9,993 nucleotides of DNA from a bacterium UBA6115 (lineage in GTDB: Bacteria; Bacillota_A; Clostridia; Christensenellales; Aristaeellaceae), in NCBI GenBank assembly GCA_002428405.1, contig DIWD01000081.1, positions 597 to 10,589 on the forward strand, in the 5' to 3' direction. This document shows positions 1 to 6,853 of this stretch, one piece after another. Numbering within the stretch: the stretch's first letter is position 1; the number at the start of each line of letters is the position of its first letter. The notes below the pieces were generated by a model that was not told where the DNA came from, made no database searches, and saw only the letters and a list, made by a program, of their open reading frames with translations. Both the position numbers and the translations under genes were made by a program.

Positions 1-1064
1 AATACCGCATCATCGATTTTCCCCTGTCCAACTGCGCCAATTCCGGCATTGACACCATCGGCGTCCTGACGCAGTACAAACCGATGGAGCTCAACTCCTA
101 CATCGGTTCCGGGGCGCCCTGGGACCTGGACATCTCAAACGGCGGCGTCTTTGTTCTGCCGCCCTATTCCAAGGGCGAGGCGGGGGAGTGGTACAAGGGA
201 ACGGCCAATGCCATCTACCAGAACATGGCCTTCATCCACCAATTCAATCCGGATTATGTGCTGATCCTCTCGGGAGACCATATCTACAAGTGCGACTACA
301 GCGATATGATCGCCCACCATATCCAGCAGGAAGCGGCGCTGACGGTGGCTGTCCGCCCGGTGCCCTGGGAGGAAGCCAGCCGTTTTGGCCTGATGAATAC
401 GGACGACAAGGGCAACATCATTGAGTTTGAGGAAAAACCCAGGAACCCGAAATCCAACAACGCCAGCATGGGCGTGTACGTGTTCACCTGGGACAAGTTG
501 CGGCATTATCTGGAGCAGGATGAGGCCAATCCCAAATCATCCAACGATTTCGGGAAGAACATCATCCCCGCCATGCTGGCGCAGAGCGAGCGCCTCAGCG
601 CGTACAGGTTTGAAGGCTACTGGAAAGACGTCGGGACCATTGAAAGCCTGTGGGACGCGAACATGGACCTGCTTTCCTCCCCGCCCCCCATTGACCTTCA
701 TGACCGGATATGGCGGATTTACGCCCGCAACGTCGGCGAGCCGCCCCACTATGCCTCCCCGCAGGGAACCATCAGGGATAGCCTGATCACTGAGGGCTGC
801 GAGATTTTCGGCGAGGTGACGCATTCCGTGCTCTCCGCGGGCGTGCATATCGAGCAGGGCGCCAGGGTGATTGACTCGGTCATCATGCCCTACGCGGATA
901 TCAAAAAGGGCGCCTTGATCCGCCGTGCCATTATTGCCGAGCACACCGTCATCGGCGAGAATGCCGTCATCGGCGGAGAGACGGGCGGCATCACCGTGGT
1001 TGGCAGCCACAGCCGGGTCGCTTCCGGGCACAGGCTCGCAGCCGGCGAACAGCTTGGAGAATAA
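1..1064 (+). CDS. glgC: Glucose-1-phosphate adenylyltransferase (ADP-glucose pyrophosphorylase), 5' partial
   Basis: Makes ADP-glucose from ATP and glucose-1-phosphate, the committed step of bacterial glycogen synthesis in the cytoplasm. The frame is open from base 3 to the TAA at 1062-1064 (353 visible residues). It starts inside the nucleotidyltransferase domain at [15 protein letters not shown], so the N terminus with the GGxGTRL-type nucleotide loop lies outside the window. Visible residues (fragment numbering): LSGDHIYK with the catalytic Asp at about 92; FEEKP with the glucose-1-phosphate-binding Lys at about 145, 53 residues later, the same distance as between Asp142 and Lys195 of the E. 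coli enzyme; and YWKDVGT at about 207-212. The last ~120 residues are hexapeptide-like (left-handed beta-helix). The methionine encoded at 84 is internal, because conserved sequence continues upstream of it. The next gene, glgD, starts 2 nt after the stop. Very sure of the family. Confidence 0.97.
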   Translation, partial: YRIIDFPLSNCANSGIDTIGVLTQYKPMELNSYIGSGAPWDLDISNGGVFVLPPYSKGEAGEWYKGTANAIYQNMAFIHQFNPDYVLILSGDHIYKCDYSDMIAHHIQQEAALTVAVRPVPWEEASRFGLMNTDDKGNIIEFEEKPRNPKSNNASMGVYVFTWDKLRHYLEQDEANPKSSNDFGKNIIPAMLAQSERLSAYRFEGYWKDVGTIESLWDANMDLLSSPPPIDLHDRIWRIYARNVGEPPHYASPQGTIRDSLITEGCEIFGEVTHSVLSAGVHIEQGARVIDSVIMPYADIKKGALIRRAIIAEHTVIGENAVIGGETGGITVVGSHSRVASGHRLAAGEQLGE

Positions 1065-1066
1065 AG

Positions 1067-2197
1067 ATGAAGCATATGAAACAGGATATTGTCGGATTGG
1101 TTTACACGGGCGAGCGCCTGGACGAGTTGCAGGAACTGACCCGCTGGCGCGCGGCGGCGGCGCTGCCCATGGTGGGGCGCTACCGCTTGATTGACTTTGT
1201 CCTCGCAAGCCTGATTCATTCCGACATCAGGAACATCGGTATCATCATGCAGAAGAACTACCATAGCCTGATGGATCACCTGGGCAGCGGCCGCGAGTGG
1301 AACCTGCACGGCAAGCGCTCCGGCCTTACCATCCTACCGCCCTACATGTCCAGGGAGAACGTGGGGGTGTATGAAGGTCTGCTGGACGCGCTGCATACCA
1401 ACATCAACTTCATGCGCAAGTCCACCGAGCGCTTCATCGCGGTAACGGACAGCAACGTGCTCTACCGGGTGGATTTTTCCGACGTGGTCCGCCAGCATGT
1501 GCAGAACAAGGCGGATATCACCCTGGTGTACACCAGGGACCGCAACGCCCGCCGCAACGGTTCCGGTCGTTACCTGCAAATTGAGGACGGCCTGGTCACC
1601 CGGATGGAGTTTGATCCAACCATACCGCATTATGAGAATACCTATATCGGCGCCTTTCTGGTCCGCCGCGAACTGCTCATTGACATGACTGACCGCGCGG
1701 TGGCGTCCGGCCAGCATCACTTCTCCCGCGATATGCTCTCCCAGATGGTCGCCGAGCGTGTGTACCGCGTGAACGGTTATGAGTGCCCTGGCCGCATCTG
1801 GATGATCGACTCGGTGGGCAGCTATTACCAGGCCAATATGGACTTTCTCAACGATGAGTTCCGCGCCCAGGTGTTCCATGACGGCCAGCCGGTATGGACC
1901 AAGCTGCGGGATGAGATGCCAGCCCGGTATATGGGGGACTCCCATGTGTCAAATGCCCTGGTCGCCGACGGCTGCCTGATTGAGGGCGCCGTCATCAACA
2001 GCATCCTTTTCCGCGGCGTGGTGGTCAAGCCCGGCGCTGTCATCCGCAACAGCATCATCATGCAGGACGCTGTCATCTCCAGGGGCGTTGAGGTGGAGAA
2101 CTGCATCCTGGACAAACAGACCACCCTGCGGGACAATGTGCGCCTGATCGCTCCCAGGAACCATCCCATCGTGATCGCCAAAAACTTGACAATCTGA
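1067..2197 (+). CDS. glgD: GlgD, non-catalytic-type subunit of ADP-glucose pyrophosphorylase
   Basis: Partner subunit of GlgC in Firmicute glycogen synthesis; in characterised Bacillaceae it assembles with GlgC and raises its activity but is almost inactive alone. The 376 residues share GlgC architecture: a nucleotidyltransferase domain (GRYRLIDFVLASL at about 37-49, LMDHLGSGREW at about 68-78) and a C-terminal beta-helix. Key catalytic features are missing. The N-terminal GGxGTRL loop is replaced by YTGERLDEL, the GlgC segment LSGDHIYK reads TDSNVLYR (Asn130 where GlgC has Asp), and no EKP motif is seen. It therefore looks like a degenerate, probably regulatory subunit. The start at 1067 is favoured over the in-frame ATG at 1076 because GGAG (1056-1059) lies 7 nt upstream. 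It is 2 nt from glgC and 55 nt before glgA. Confidence 0.95.
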   Translation: MKHMKQDIVGLVYTGERLDELQELTRWRAAAALPMVGRYRLIDFVLASLIHSDIRNIGIIMQKNYHSLMDHLGSGREWNLHGKRSGLTILPPYMSRENVGVYEGLLDALHTNINFMRKSTERFIAVTDSNVLYRVDFSDVVRQHVQNKADITLVYTRDRNARRNGSGRYLQIEDGLVTRMEFDPTIPHYENTYIGAFLVRRELLIDMTDRAVASGQHHFSRDMLSQMVAERVYRVNGYECPGRIWMIDSVGSYYQANMDFLNDEFRAQVFHDGQPVWTKLRDEMPARYMGDSHVSNALVADGCLIEGAVINSILFRGVVVKPGAVIRNSIIMQDAVISRGVEVENCILDKQTTLRDNVRLIAPRNHPIVIAKNLTI

Positions 2198-2238
2198 ACC
2201 GGCTTTTGATAGCTTCATCTTAGGGAATGTGTCCGACG

Positions 2239-2246
2239 AAGGAGGG
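2239..2246 (+). promoter_or_regulatory. Ribosome binding site that fixes the glgA start
   Basis: The sequence AAGGAGGG sits 7 nt before the ATG at 2253. An in-frame GTG at 2229 would add eight residues, but it lies upstream of this site. The protein from 2253 begins MKILFTASECVPF, the normal GlgA N terminus, so 2253 is taken as the start. Confidence 0.85.
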
Positions 2247-2252
2247 ATCGAG

Positions 2253-4040
2253 ATGAAAATACTGTTTACCGCCAGCGAGTGTGTTCCGTTCTGCAAGACG
2301 GGAGGGCTGGCTGACGTGGTCGGTTCCCTGGCGTCGGCGCTGGCCGAGCAGGGACATGATGTGCGCGTCATCCTGCCCAAATACAGCATGATCCCTGAGG
2401 AGTACGAGAGCAGGATGGTCCATACGGCAGATTTTGAAGTCAGTTTGGGCTGGCGGCGCCAGTACTGCGGGATCGAACAGCTGCAGCGGGGCGGGGTGAC
2501 CTACTATTTCCTGGATAACCGTTATTATTTCGGCCGCAATTATATCTACGGACTGGGTGGGGACGAGCATGAGCGTTTCGCCTTTTTCTGCCGCGGCGTA
2601 CTCAACGCCCTGCCGCTGATCCCTTTCACCCCGGATATCATCCACGCGCATGACTGGCAGACCGGCATGATCCCGGCGCTGCTGCGCATCCAGTATTCGG
2701 GGCTCCCGCGATATGACGGCATCCATACCGTGTTCACCATCCACAACATGCAGTACCAGGGGATCTTTGGCATCAAGGATGTGCAGGATACGCTGGGCCT
2801 GCCGGACCATCTGTTCACCGAGGACAAACTGGAGTATTACGGCAACGTCAATTTCCTCAAGGCGGGCATCGTTTACGCCGATCAAGTGACCACCGTCAGC
2901 CCCAGCTACGCGGAGGAGATCCAAACAGCCTATTACGGCGAGCGTCTTGACGGCCTGCTGCGGGCGCGGCGCACCTCCCTCACCGGTATCCTCAACGGCC
3001 TGGACGTGCGCGAGTTCGACCCCGCCGCGGACAGCAGGATCGCCAAGACCTACAGCGCGGATGACCTTTCCGGCAAAGCAGCGTGCAAACGCGCGCTGCA
3101 GGAGGAGATGTGGCTGGATGTGCGTCCCGAGGTGCCTGTCATCGCCATGGTCGGCCGCCTGAACAGCCAGAAGGGTTTGGACCTTGTGGATTATGTCATC
3201 GCGGATATCATGCACGAGGATCTGCAGCTGGTCTGCCTGGGCATGGGGGAGTCGCGCTATGTCAACCTGTTCAGCTGGGCTGAGCAGAACTATTCCGGCC
3301 GTGTATCCGCCCAGTTTGTCATGGACAACGACCTGGCGCACCGCGTCTATGCCGGCGCTGACCTTTTCCTGATGCCCTCCGCCTTTGAGCCCTGCGGCTT
3401 GAGCCAGCTGATCGCCCTTCGCTACGGCACTGTGCCCGTGGTCCGGGAGACCGGAGGGCTCAGGGACACGGTTCTCTCCTACAACGAGTTCACCGGCGAG
3501 GGAAATGGCTTCAGTTTCTTCAATTACAACGCCCATGACATGCTGCACGTGCTGCAGCGAGCCCTCGGGTTCTACCGCCATCACAAGGATGTCTGGACTC
3601 TGCTCCAGCAGCGCGGTATGGAAGCGGATTATTCCTGGCTGAACTCTTCCAGGCGCTACCTCGATCTATATAAGAAGATGATGCCCGTGCTGCTGGGGAC
3701 AGCGATAGCCAACGGAACCGGGAATCCCCCCGCAAAAGCCGGGAAGGCTGCTGAAATAAATAAAGACCATGGAGAGACGGATAAAAAACCTGCCAAGGCA
3801 GCCAAGACAAAAGACATTGACGAGGCGGCTTTGCCCGAAGCGCTGAAACCGTCCGGCAAGCGTCAGAAGGGCACGCAGGCAAAGCCGGTCGCTGGTCCAG
3901 GTCCGCAGGAGAACGCAGCAGCGGATTCGGCGAAAGCATCCGCCGGGAAACCGCGCAAACCCAAGGCTGAAAAGGCTGGGCACGCGCCAGCGGAGGAGCC
4001 AAAGGCCTCCGATAAAAAGGTCCGCACGCCAAAAACCTGA
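2253..4040 (+). CDS. glgA: Glycogen synthase (ADP-glucose type, GT5) with a long basic C-terminal tail
   Basis: Transfers glucose from ADP-glucose to the non-reducing end of alpha-1,4-glucan. It is a 595-residue cytoplasmic GT-B enzyme. The N-terminal Rossmann domain has KTGGLADVVGSL with the ADP-glucose-binding Lys15, HAHDWQTG (131-138) and FTIHNMQYQG (His164). The C-terminal Rossmann domain has GRLNSQKGLDLV (Arg302, Lys307) and SAFEPCGLSQ (catalytic-site Glu379). These match E. coli Lys15, His161, Arg300, Lys305 and Glu377. The catalytic core ends near residue 480, where typical GlgA proteins stop (about 477-485). About 110 further residues are rich in Lys, Ala and Pro, resembling a disordered basic tail; its role is unknown. 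The gene follows glgD by 55 nt and is followed by a terminator, so it is probably the last gene of the operon. No glgB or glgP is visible. Confidence 0.97.
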   Translation: MKILFTASECVPFCKTGGLADVVGSLASALAEQGHDVRVILPKYSMIPEEYESRMVHTADFEVSLGWRRQYCGIEQLQRGGVTYYFLDNRYYFGRNYIYGLGGDEHERFAFFCRGVLNALPLIPFTPDIIHAHDWQTGMIPALLRIQYSGLPRYDGIHTVFTIHNMQYQGIFGIKDVQDTLGLPDHLFTEDKLEYYGNVNFLKAGIVYADQVTTVSPSYAEEIQTAYYGERLDGLLRARRTSLTGILNGLDVREFDPAADSRIAKTYSADDLSGKAACKRALQEEMWLDVRPEVPVIAMVGRLNSQKGLDLVDYVIADIMHEDLQLVCLGMGESRYVNLFSWAEQNYSGRVSAQFVMDNDLAHRVYAGADLFLMPSAFEPCGLSQLIALRYGTVPVVRETGGLRDTVLSYNEFTGEGNGFSFFNYNAHDMLHVLQRALGFYRHHKDVWTLLQQRGMEADYSWLNSSRRYLDLYKKMMPVLLGTAIANGTGNPPAKAGKAAEINKDHGETDKKPAKAAKTKDIDEAALPEALKPSGKRQKGTQAKPVAGPGPQENAAADSAKASAGKPRKPKAEKAGHAPAEEPKASDKKVRTPKT

Positions 4041-4060
4041 AACCAGCGAGGGAAGTTTTG

Positions 4061-4093
4061 AAGGCTGCCACGACAGACGCTGGCAGCCTTTTT
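4061..4093 (+). terminator. Rho-independent terminator after glgA
   Basis: AAGGCTGCCA (4061-4070) pairs perfectly over 10 bp with TGGCAGCCTT (4081-4090) around a 10-nt loop, and the descending arm runs into five Ts (4089-4093). It lies 20 nt after the glgA stop, as expected for the end of the glg operon. It has no T-run in the reverse direction, so it should act on + strand transcripts. Confidence 0.9.
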
Positions 4094-4241
4094 ACCATGC
4101 CAGCAGTCATATGCCGGACATCGGGACGCATTTGCTCCGTCATGCTCAGTGGCATGGGCTGTCTTTTGCCTCCAGGGGGCGGGATGTCGGGGAATGCATA
4201 ATAATTCATATTCAATTAATGGCGGAAAAAGCAGAAACGAA
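4094..4241. other. Intergenic segment without a supported gene
   Basis: First part of the 367-base gap between glgA and the amino acid transporter. Bases 4094-4190 are GC-rich with several CAT triplets and a small hairpin (CATGC, 6-nt loop, GCATG). From about 4196 the sequence becomes strongly AT-rich. A reverse-strand frame is open across it, but it has no ribosome binding site, begins with TTG and runs through the glgA terminator into the glgA shadow, so I do not call it a gene. An interspersed repeat is possible but cannot be judged from one copy. Confidence 0.5.
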
Positions 4242-4268
4242 TATTTATCAAGAAATACTTGATAAATA
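4242..4268. repeat. Perfect 11-bp AT-rich inverted repeat, possible operator
   Basis: TATTTATCAAG (4242-4252) and its exact reverse complement CTTGATAAATA (4258-4268) flank the 5-nt spacer AAATA. There is no following T-run, so it is not a normal terminator. It lies about 77 bp upstream of the -35 box of the transporter promoter. Perfect symmetry and AT-richness fit a binding site for a dimeric regulator, though a structure at the end of an upstream RNA cannot be excluded. The dyad is seen directly; the operator role is inferred. Confidence 0.6.
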
Positions 4269-4344
4269 GTCATAGTAATAATTGGAAAAACAAGAAAAAG
4301 ACAAAACAAGAAGAATAAATATAGATAATTGTTTATAATTATGC

Positions 4345-4373
4345 TTGACATGGCAACCAATGGTGTGTATATT
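4345..4373 (+). promoter_or_regulatory. Strong sigma-A/sigma-70-type promoter for the amino acid transporter operon
   Basis: A perfect -35 box TTGACA (4345-4350) is followed by a 17-bp spacer and the -10 box TATATT (4368-4373). Transcription would begin near 4380, giving a leader of about 28 nt before the ATG at 4408. The 60 bp upstream are A/T-rich with short A-tracts (4286-4290, 4295-4299, 4303-4306) and could act as an UP element. GAGGAG (4394-4399) is the ribosome binding site, 8 nt before the start. Confidence 0.85.
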
Positions 4374-4407
4374 ACGCGCATAACAACGACTGAGAGGAGA
4401 CTTACCC

Positions 4408-5238
4408 ATGAAAAAAATGACTATCATGATGCTCGCGATTGTTTTAATGCTGGCATCCTTCCAGGCTCTTGCAGACAAGGACGTGCTGACTGTTGCGCTC
4501 TCCCCCGATTTTGCGCCGATGGAGTTCATCGACACCTCAAAATCCGGCGATGACCAGTATGTCGGATTTGACGTCTTTTTGGCGAAGTTCATTGCCGAAG
4601 AGCTCGGGATGACGCTGCAGATCAAGCCCATGAGCTTTGACGCCTGCCAGACCGCGGTACAGGTCGGCGCGGTTGACTTGTCTATCTCGGGGTATTCGTG
4701 GACGGCGGAACGCGCGGAGAACTACAACCTGTCCGATTACTACTACGCGGGTGACAACGAGACGGAGCAGGTGATCATTACCAAGGCTGAATTGGCCGGG
4801 ACCTTCACTAGCGCCGAAAGCTTTTCCGGTAAAACCGTTGCCGCGCAGGCGGCCTCCCTGCAGATGGACCTGTGTCTTGCCCAATTGCCGGGGACCGCGG
4901 TCATCAAGGAGTACAAGGTCATCGATGACGCGGTGCTGGCGCTCATGTCAGGAAAAGTGGACGCGGTCGCGGTCGCCAAGGGGAACGGAGACTCGATCAT
5001 CGCCAACAACCCCGCCGTCGCCTTTTCCGGATTTGAATTTGTGGTGAGCGCGGAATCAGAGAACAACGTCGTCATGATCCAGAAGGGGAATGATGAGCTG
5101 CTGGAGAAGGTGAACGCCGCGCTGGCCAAGGCGCTTGAAGCCGGACACTACGGCGTCTGGTACGAGCAGGCCAAGGCCCTTGCCGGTATCCCTACCGCGC
5201 AGCAGGTTACCTACGACGAAGAGGGAAAGCCCGAATAA
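4408..5238 (+). CDS. Polar amino acid-type ABC transporter solute-binding protein (SBP_bac_3 family)
   Basis: Extracytoplasmic receptor that would deliver an amino acid or related solute to the permease encoded next. The 276 residues begin with a signal peptide (MKKM, a hydrophobic stretch, then QALA before DKD), fitting signal peptidase I cleavage after about residue 23. There is no lipobox cysteine. Family motifs are SPDFAPMEFID (32-42), GFDVFLAKFIAEELG (53-67), a GYSWTAER segment (95-102) whose Arg102 matches the carboxylate-binding Arg of the family, NLSDYYYAG (107-115) and GKTVAAQAAS (141-150). In the segment DAVAVAKGN (185-193) the Asp that usually binds the ligand amino group appears to be Ala190. 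The ligand is therefore uncertain. It is the first gene after a strong promoter, and a stable hairpin separates it from the permease gene. Confidence 0.92.
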   Translation: MKKMTIMMLAIVLMLASFQALADKDVLTVALSPDFAPMEFIDTSKSGDDQYVGFDVFLAKFIAEELGMTLQIKPMSFDACQTAVQVGAVDLSISGYSWTAERAENYNLSDYYYAGDNETEQVIITKAELAGTFTSAESFSGKTVAAQAASLQMDLCLAQLPGTAVIKEYKVIDDAVLALMSGKVDAVAVAKGNGDSIIANNPAVAFSGFEFVVSAESENNVVMIQKGNDELLEKVNAALAKALEAGHYGVWYEQAKALAGIPTAQQVTYDEEGKPE

Positions 5239-5260
5239 CAGTCTGATTTACTGATTGACC

Positions 5261-5290
5261 CCGGCTGGCAGCGCGGGCGCTGCCAGCCGG
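5261..5290 (+). repeat. Very stable 14-bp hairpin between binding-protein and permease genes
   Basis: CCGGCTGGCAGCGC (5261-5274) pairs perfectly with GCGCTGCCAGCCGG (5277-5290) across GG; in RNA the innermost pairs would open to form the loop. It lies 22 nt after the stop of the binding-protein gene. It lacks a T-run, so complete intrinsic termination is unlikely. The position fits an mRNA-stabilising or partly attenuating element that lets the binding protein be made in excess of the permease and ATPase, as known for intercistronic hairpins in other ABC operons. That role is inference. Confidence 0.75.
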
Positions 5291-5310
5291 TCACTTGATG
5301 AACGTCACCG

Positions 5311-5318
5311 GGGAGGAG
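5311..5318 (+). promoter_or_regulatory. Ribosome binding site that points to a TTG start for the permease
   Basis: GGGAGGAG lies 6 nt before the TTG at 5325. The alternative in-frame starts, TTG 5295 and ATG 5298, sit upstream of this site, directly after the hairpin, and have no ribosome binding site of their own. Confidence 0.75.
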
Positions 5319-5324
5319 CACACA

Positions 5325-6008
5325 TTGTCATTTGTCACTGTCGCGGAAAACATTGTCAAGATCATCGGCCAGTACTGGCAGATTTTTTTGTTAAGGGGTG
5401 TTGGGATCACGCTGGCCTTGTCCGTGATCACGGTATTCTTTGGCGCCATCTTCGGCTCCGCGCTGGCCTTTGCCAAGATGTCACGGTTCAGGCTGCTCGT
5501 TTGGCCGGTTTCTTTCTTCATTGAACTGATTCGCGGCACGCCCATCCTGCTGCAGCTGTACATCGGCTATTTTATCATTCCGCAGATCTTCCCAGCCCTT
5601 GGGATGTCTGATTTTGTCAGCATTTCCATCGCGCTGATCATCAACAGTTCATGCTATGTGTCAGAGGTGGTGCGCTCCGGCATCCAGGCGGTGGATCCCG
5701 GCCAGACCGAGGCGGCCCGCACCCTGGGGCTGAACCACCGGCAGACCATGCTGCGCATCGTGATGCCCCAGGCGGTCAAAAACATCCTGCCGGCACTGGG
5801 CAACGAGTTTGTGATGATCATCAAGGAAACATCCCTTGCCTCCACATTTTTTATCGGCGACCTGATGACCTCCTATCTGGTTGTCAAGGGAAAAACATAC
5901 CTCTCCCTTGAAAGCCTGCTCATTGTCGGCGCCATCTATTTTGCGCTGACTTTTTCCCTCAGCAAGATCATCGCGTTCTTTGAGAGGAGGCTGAAAACCA
6001 GTGATTGA
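5325..6008 (+). CDS. Polar amino acid-type ABC transporter permease (HisM/GlnP family)
   Basis: Inner-membrane subunit forming the translocation path, probably as a homodimer because only one permease gene is present. From the TTG at 5325 the product is 227 residues. Hydrophobic segments lie at about 25-50, 57-85, 96-112, 155-178 and 196-220. The [17 protein letters not shown] stretch (63-79) is typical of the family. The EAA loop that contacts the ATPase starts at EAARTLGL (129-136) and ends with RIVMPQA (144-150). The ATG at 5298 would add nine residues but lacks a ribosome binding site. The 3' end overlaps the ATPase gene by 8 bp, indicating translational coupling. Confidence 0.93.
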   Translation: MSFVTVAENIVKIIGQYWQIFLLRGVGITLALSVITVFFGAIFGSALAFAKMSRFRLLVWPVSFFIELIRGTPILLQLYIGYFIIPQIFPALGMSDFVSISIALIINSSCYVSEVVRSGIQAVDPGQTEAARTLGLNHRQTMLRIVMPQAVKNILPALGNEFVMIIKETSLASTFFIGDLMTSYLVVKGKTYLSLESLLIVGAIYFALTFSLSKIIAFFERRLKTSD

Positions 6009-6726
6009 GACAGTCAACCTATGTAAAAATTTCGGTAAACTGGAAGTGCTCAAGGGGATCAGCGAGAAGATCGAACAGGGCGAGGTCATCTCCATCATCG
6101 GGCCCTCCGGCTCCGGCAAGTCCACCTTCCTGCGCTGCCTCAACCTTCTGGAGAGACCGACTTCAGGGGATGTGATCTTTGACGGCGTCAGCCTGACGGG
6201 CAAGGATGTGGACATCAACCAGCATCGCCAGAAGATGGGCATGGTATTTCAGCTTTTCAACGTTTTTCCCCACCTGACGGTGCTCCAGAACGTCACACTG
6301 GCGCAGGTCCTGCTGAAAAAGCGGTCAAAGCAAGCCGCGAAGCAGTACGCGCTGGAGCTGCTTGCCCGGGTAGGGCTCACAGACAAGGCGGAGGAGCATC
6401 CCCGCCGACTTTCCGGCGGGCAGAAACAGCGGCTGGCCATCGTGCGCGCGCTGGCGATGGATCCGGAGGTCATGTTGTTTGACGAGCCGACCAGCGCACT
6501 GGACCCTGAGATGGTGGGCGAGGTGCTGCAGGTCATCAAGGACCTGGTTTTAGGCGGCATGACCTGCGTTATCGTCACCCATGAGATGGGCTTCGCGCGG
6601 GAGGTCTCCAGCCGCGTGCTCTTCATGGACGACGGGAGGATTGAGGAGCAGGGAAGCCCGGGAATGATCTTTGACAGCCCGCAAAGCCCCCGCACCCAGG
6701 CATTTTTGAGCAAGGTTTTGAGATAA
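6001..6726 (+). CDS. Polar amino acid-type ABC transporter ATP-binding protein (GlnQ/HisP family)
   Basis: ATPase that powers the importer from the cytoplasmic face. The 241 residues carry all expected motifs in order: Walker [10 protein letters not shown] (34-42), Q-loop Gln84 in [14 protein letters not shown] signature LSGGQKQR (137-144), Walker B VMLFDEP (157-163) followed by TSALDPE, and H-loop His194 in [10 protein letters not shown]. Length and motifs match the amino acid-uptake branch of ABC ATPases. The GTG start at 6001 overlaps the permease gene by 8 bp and has GGAGG (5986-5990) 10 nt upstream. No convincing terminator follows, so some readthrough into pstS is possible. Confidence 0.95.
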   Translation: MIETVNLCKNFGKLEVLKGISEKIEQGEVISIIGPSGSGKSTFLRCLNLLERPTSGDVIFDGVSLTGKDVDINQHRQKMGMVFQLFNVFPHLTVLQNVTLAQVLLKKRSKQAAKQYALELLARVGLTDKAEEHPRRLSGGQKQRLAIVRALAMDPEVMLFDEPTSALDPEMVGEVLQVIKDLVLGGMTCVIVTHEMGFAREVSSRVLFMDDGRIEEQGSPGMIFDSPQSPRTQAFLSKVLR

Positions 6727-6754
6727 ACTGCCCTTCTCATCTGGGCGACCGGAA

Positions 6755-6795
6755 TTTACATACGTTTTACATGGAGTATCTTTGTCATTTTACAT
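6755..6795 (+). promoter_or_regulatory. Putative Pho box: TTTACAT direct repeats upstream of pstS
   Basis: TTTACAT occurs at 6755-6761 and at 6766-6772, exactly 11 bp apart with the 4-bp spacer ACGT. A third copy is at 6789-6795, 23 bp further on, and TTGTCAT lies just before it at 6782-6788. Sites for PhoP/PhoB response regulators are direct repeats of about 6-7 bp with 11-bp periodicity (TTAACA-like in Bacillus, CTGTCAT in enteric bacteria). Position upstream of a pst operon supports phosphate-starvation control. The repeats are seen directly; the regulator is inferred. Confidence 0.7.
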
Positions 6796-6809
6796 AGATG
6801 CCTTATCTT
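6782..6809 (+). promoter_or_regulatory. Candidate pstS promoter
   Basis: TTGTCA (6782-6787, 5 of 6 matches to the -35 consensus), a 16-bp spacer and TATCTT (6804-6809, 4 of 6 to the -10 consensus). The TTTACAT repeats at 6755-6772 would lie directly upstream of the -35 box, a common place for an activator. The -10 is weak, as expected of an activated promoter, so this is tentative. Confidence 0.4.
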
Positions 6810-6812
6810 GAA

Positions 6813-6833
6813 GCTGTGCGAAAAAAGCACGGC
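6813..6833 (+). other. Small hairpin in the pstS leader
   Basis: GCTGTGC (6813-6819) can pair with GCACGGC (6827-6833), seven pairs including one G-U, around a GAAAAAA loop. It ends 7 nt before the ribosome binding site GGAGG (6841-6845). It could be a leader-RNA structure affecting stability or translation, or simply chance. Confidence 0.35.
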
Positions 6834-6853
6834 ATTTCAAGGAGGAAAAATCA

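Noticed and set aside
84..86. ATG at 84 as the glgC start
   Set aside because: Conserved GlgC sequence ([15 protein letters not shown]) is encoded in frame upstream, so the gene extends beyond the window edge.
2229..2252. GTG at 2229 as the glgA start
   Set aside because: The ribosome binding site 2239-2246 lies downstream of it and serves the ATG at 2253, where homology begins.
2220..3584. Long reverse-strand open frame of 454 codons opposite glgA
   Set aside because: It is a shadow of the GC-rich glgA coding sequence, which has all glycogen synthase motifs; the reverse product shows no recognisable family.
3520..4215. Reverse-strand frame spanning the end of glgA, the terminator and the intergenic gap
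   Set aside because: TTG start without a ribosome binding site, passes through a terminator, and most of it is opposite glgA.
5261..5290. The GC-rich hairpin as an intrinsic terminator
   Set aside because: No T-run follows and the permease gene of the same transporter starts 35 nt later, so an intercistronic element is more likely.
5295..5324. TTG 5295 or ATG 5298 as the permease start
   Set aside because: No ribosome binding site precedes them, while a strong one fits TTG 5325; ATG 5298 cannot be fully excluded.
6730..6745. Possible terminator after the amino acid ATPase gene (GCCC and GGGC arms)
   Set aside because: Only a 4-bp stem and no T-run follow.
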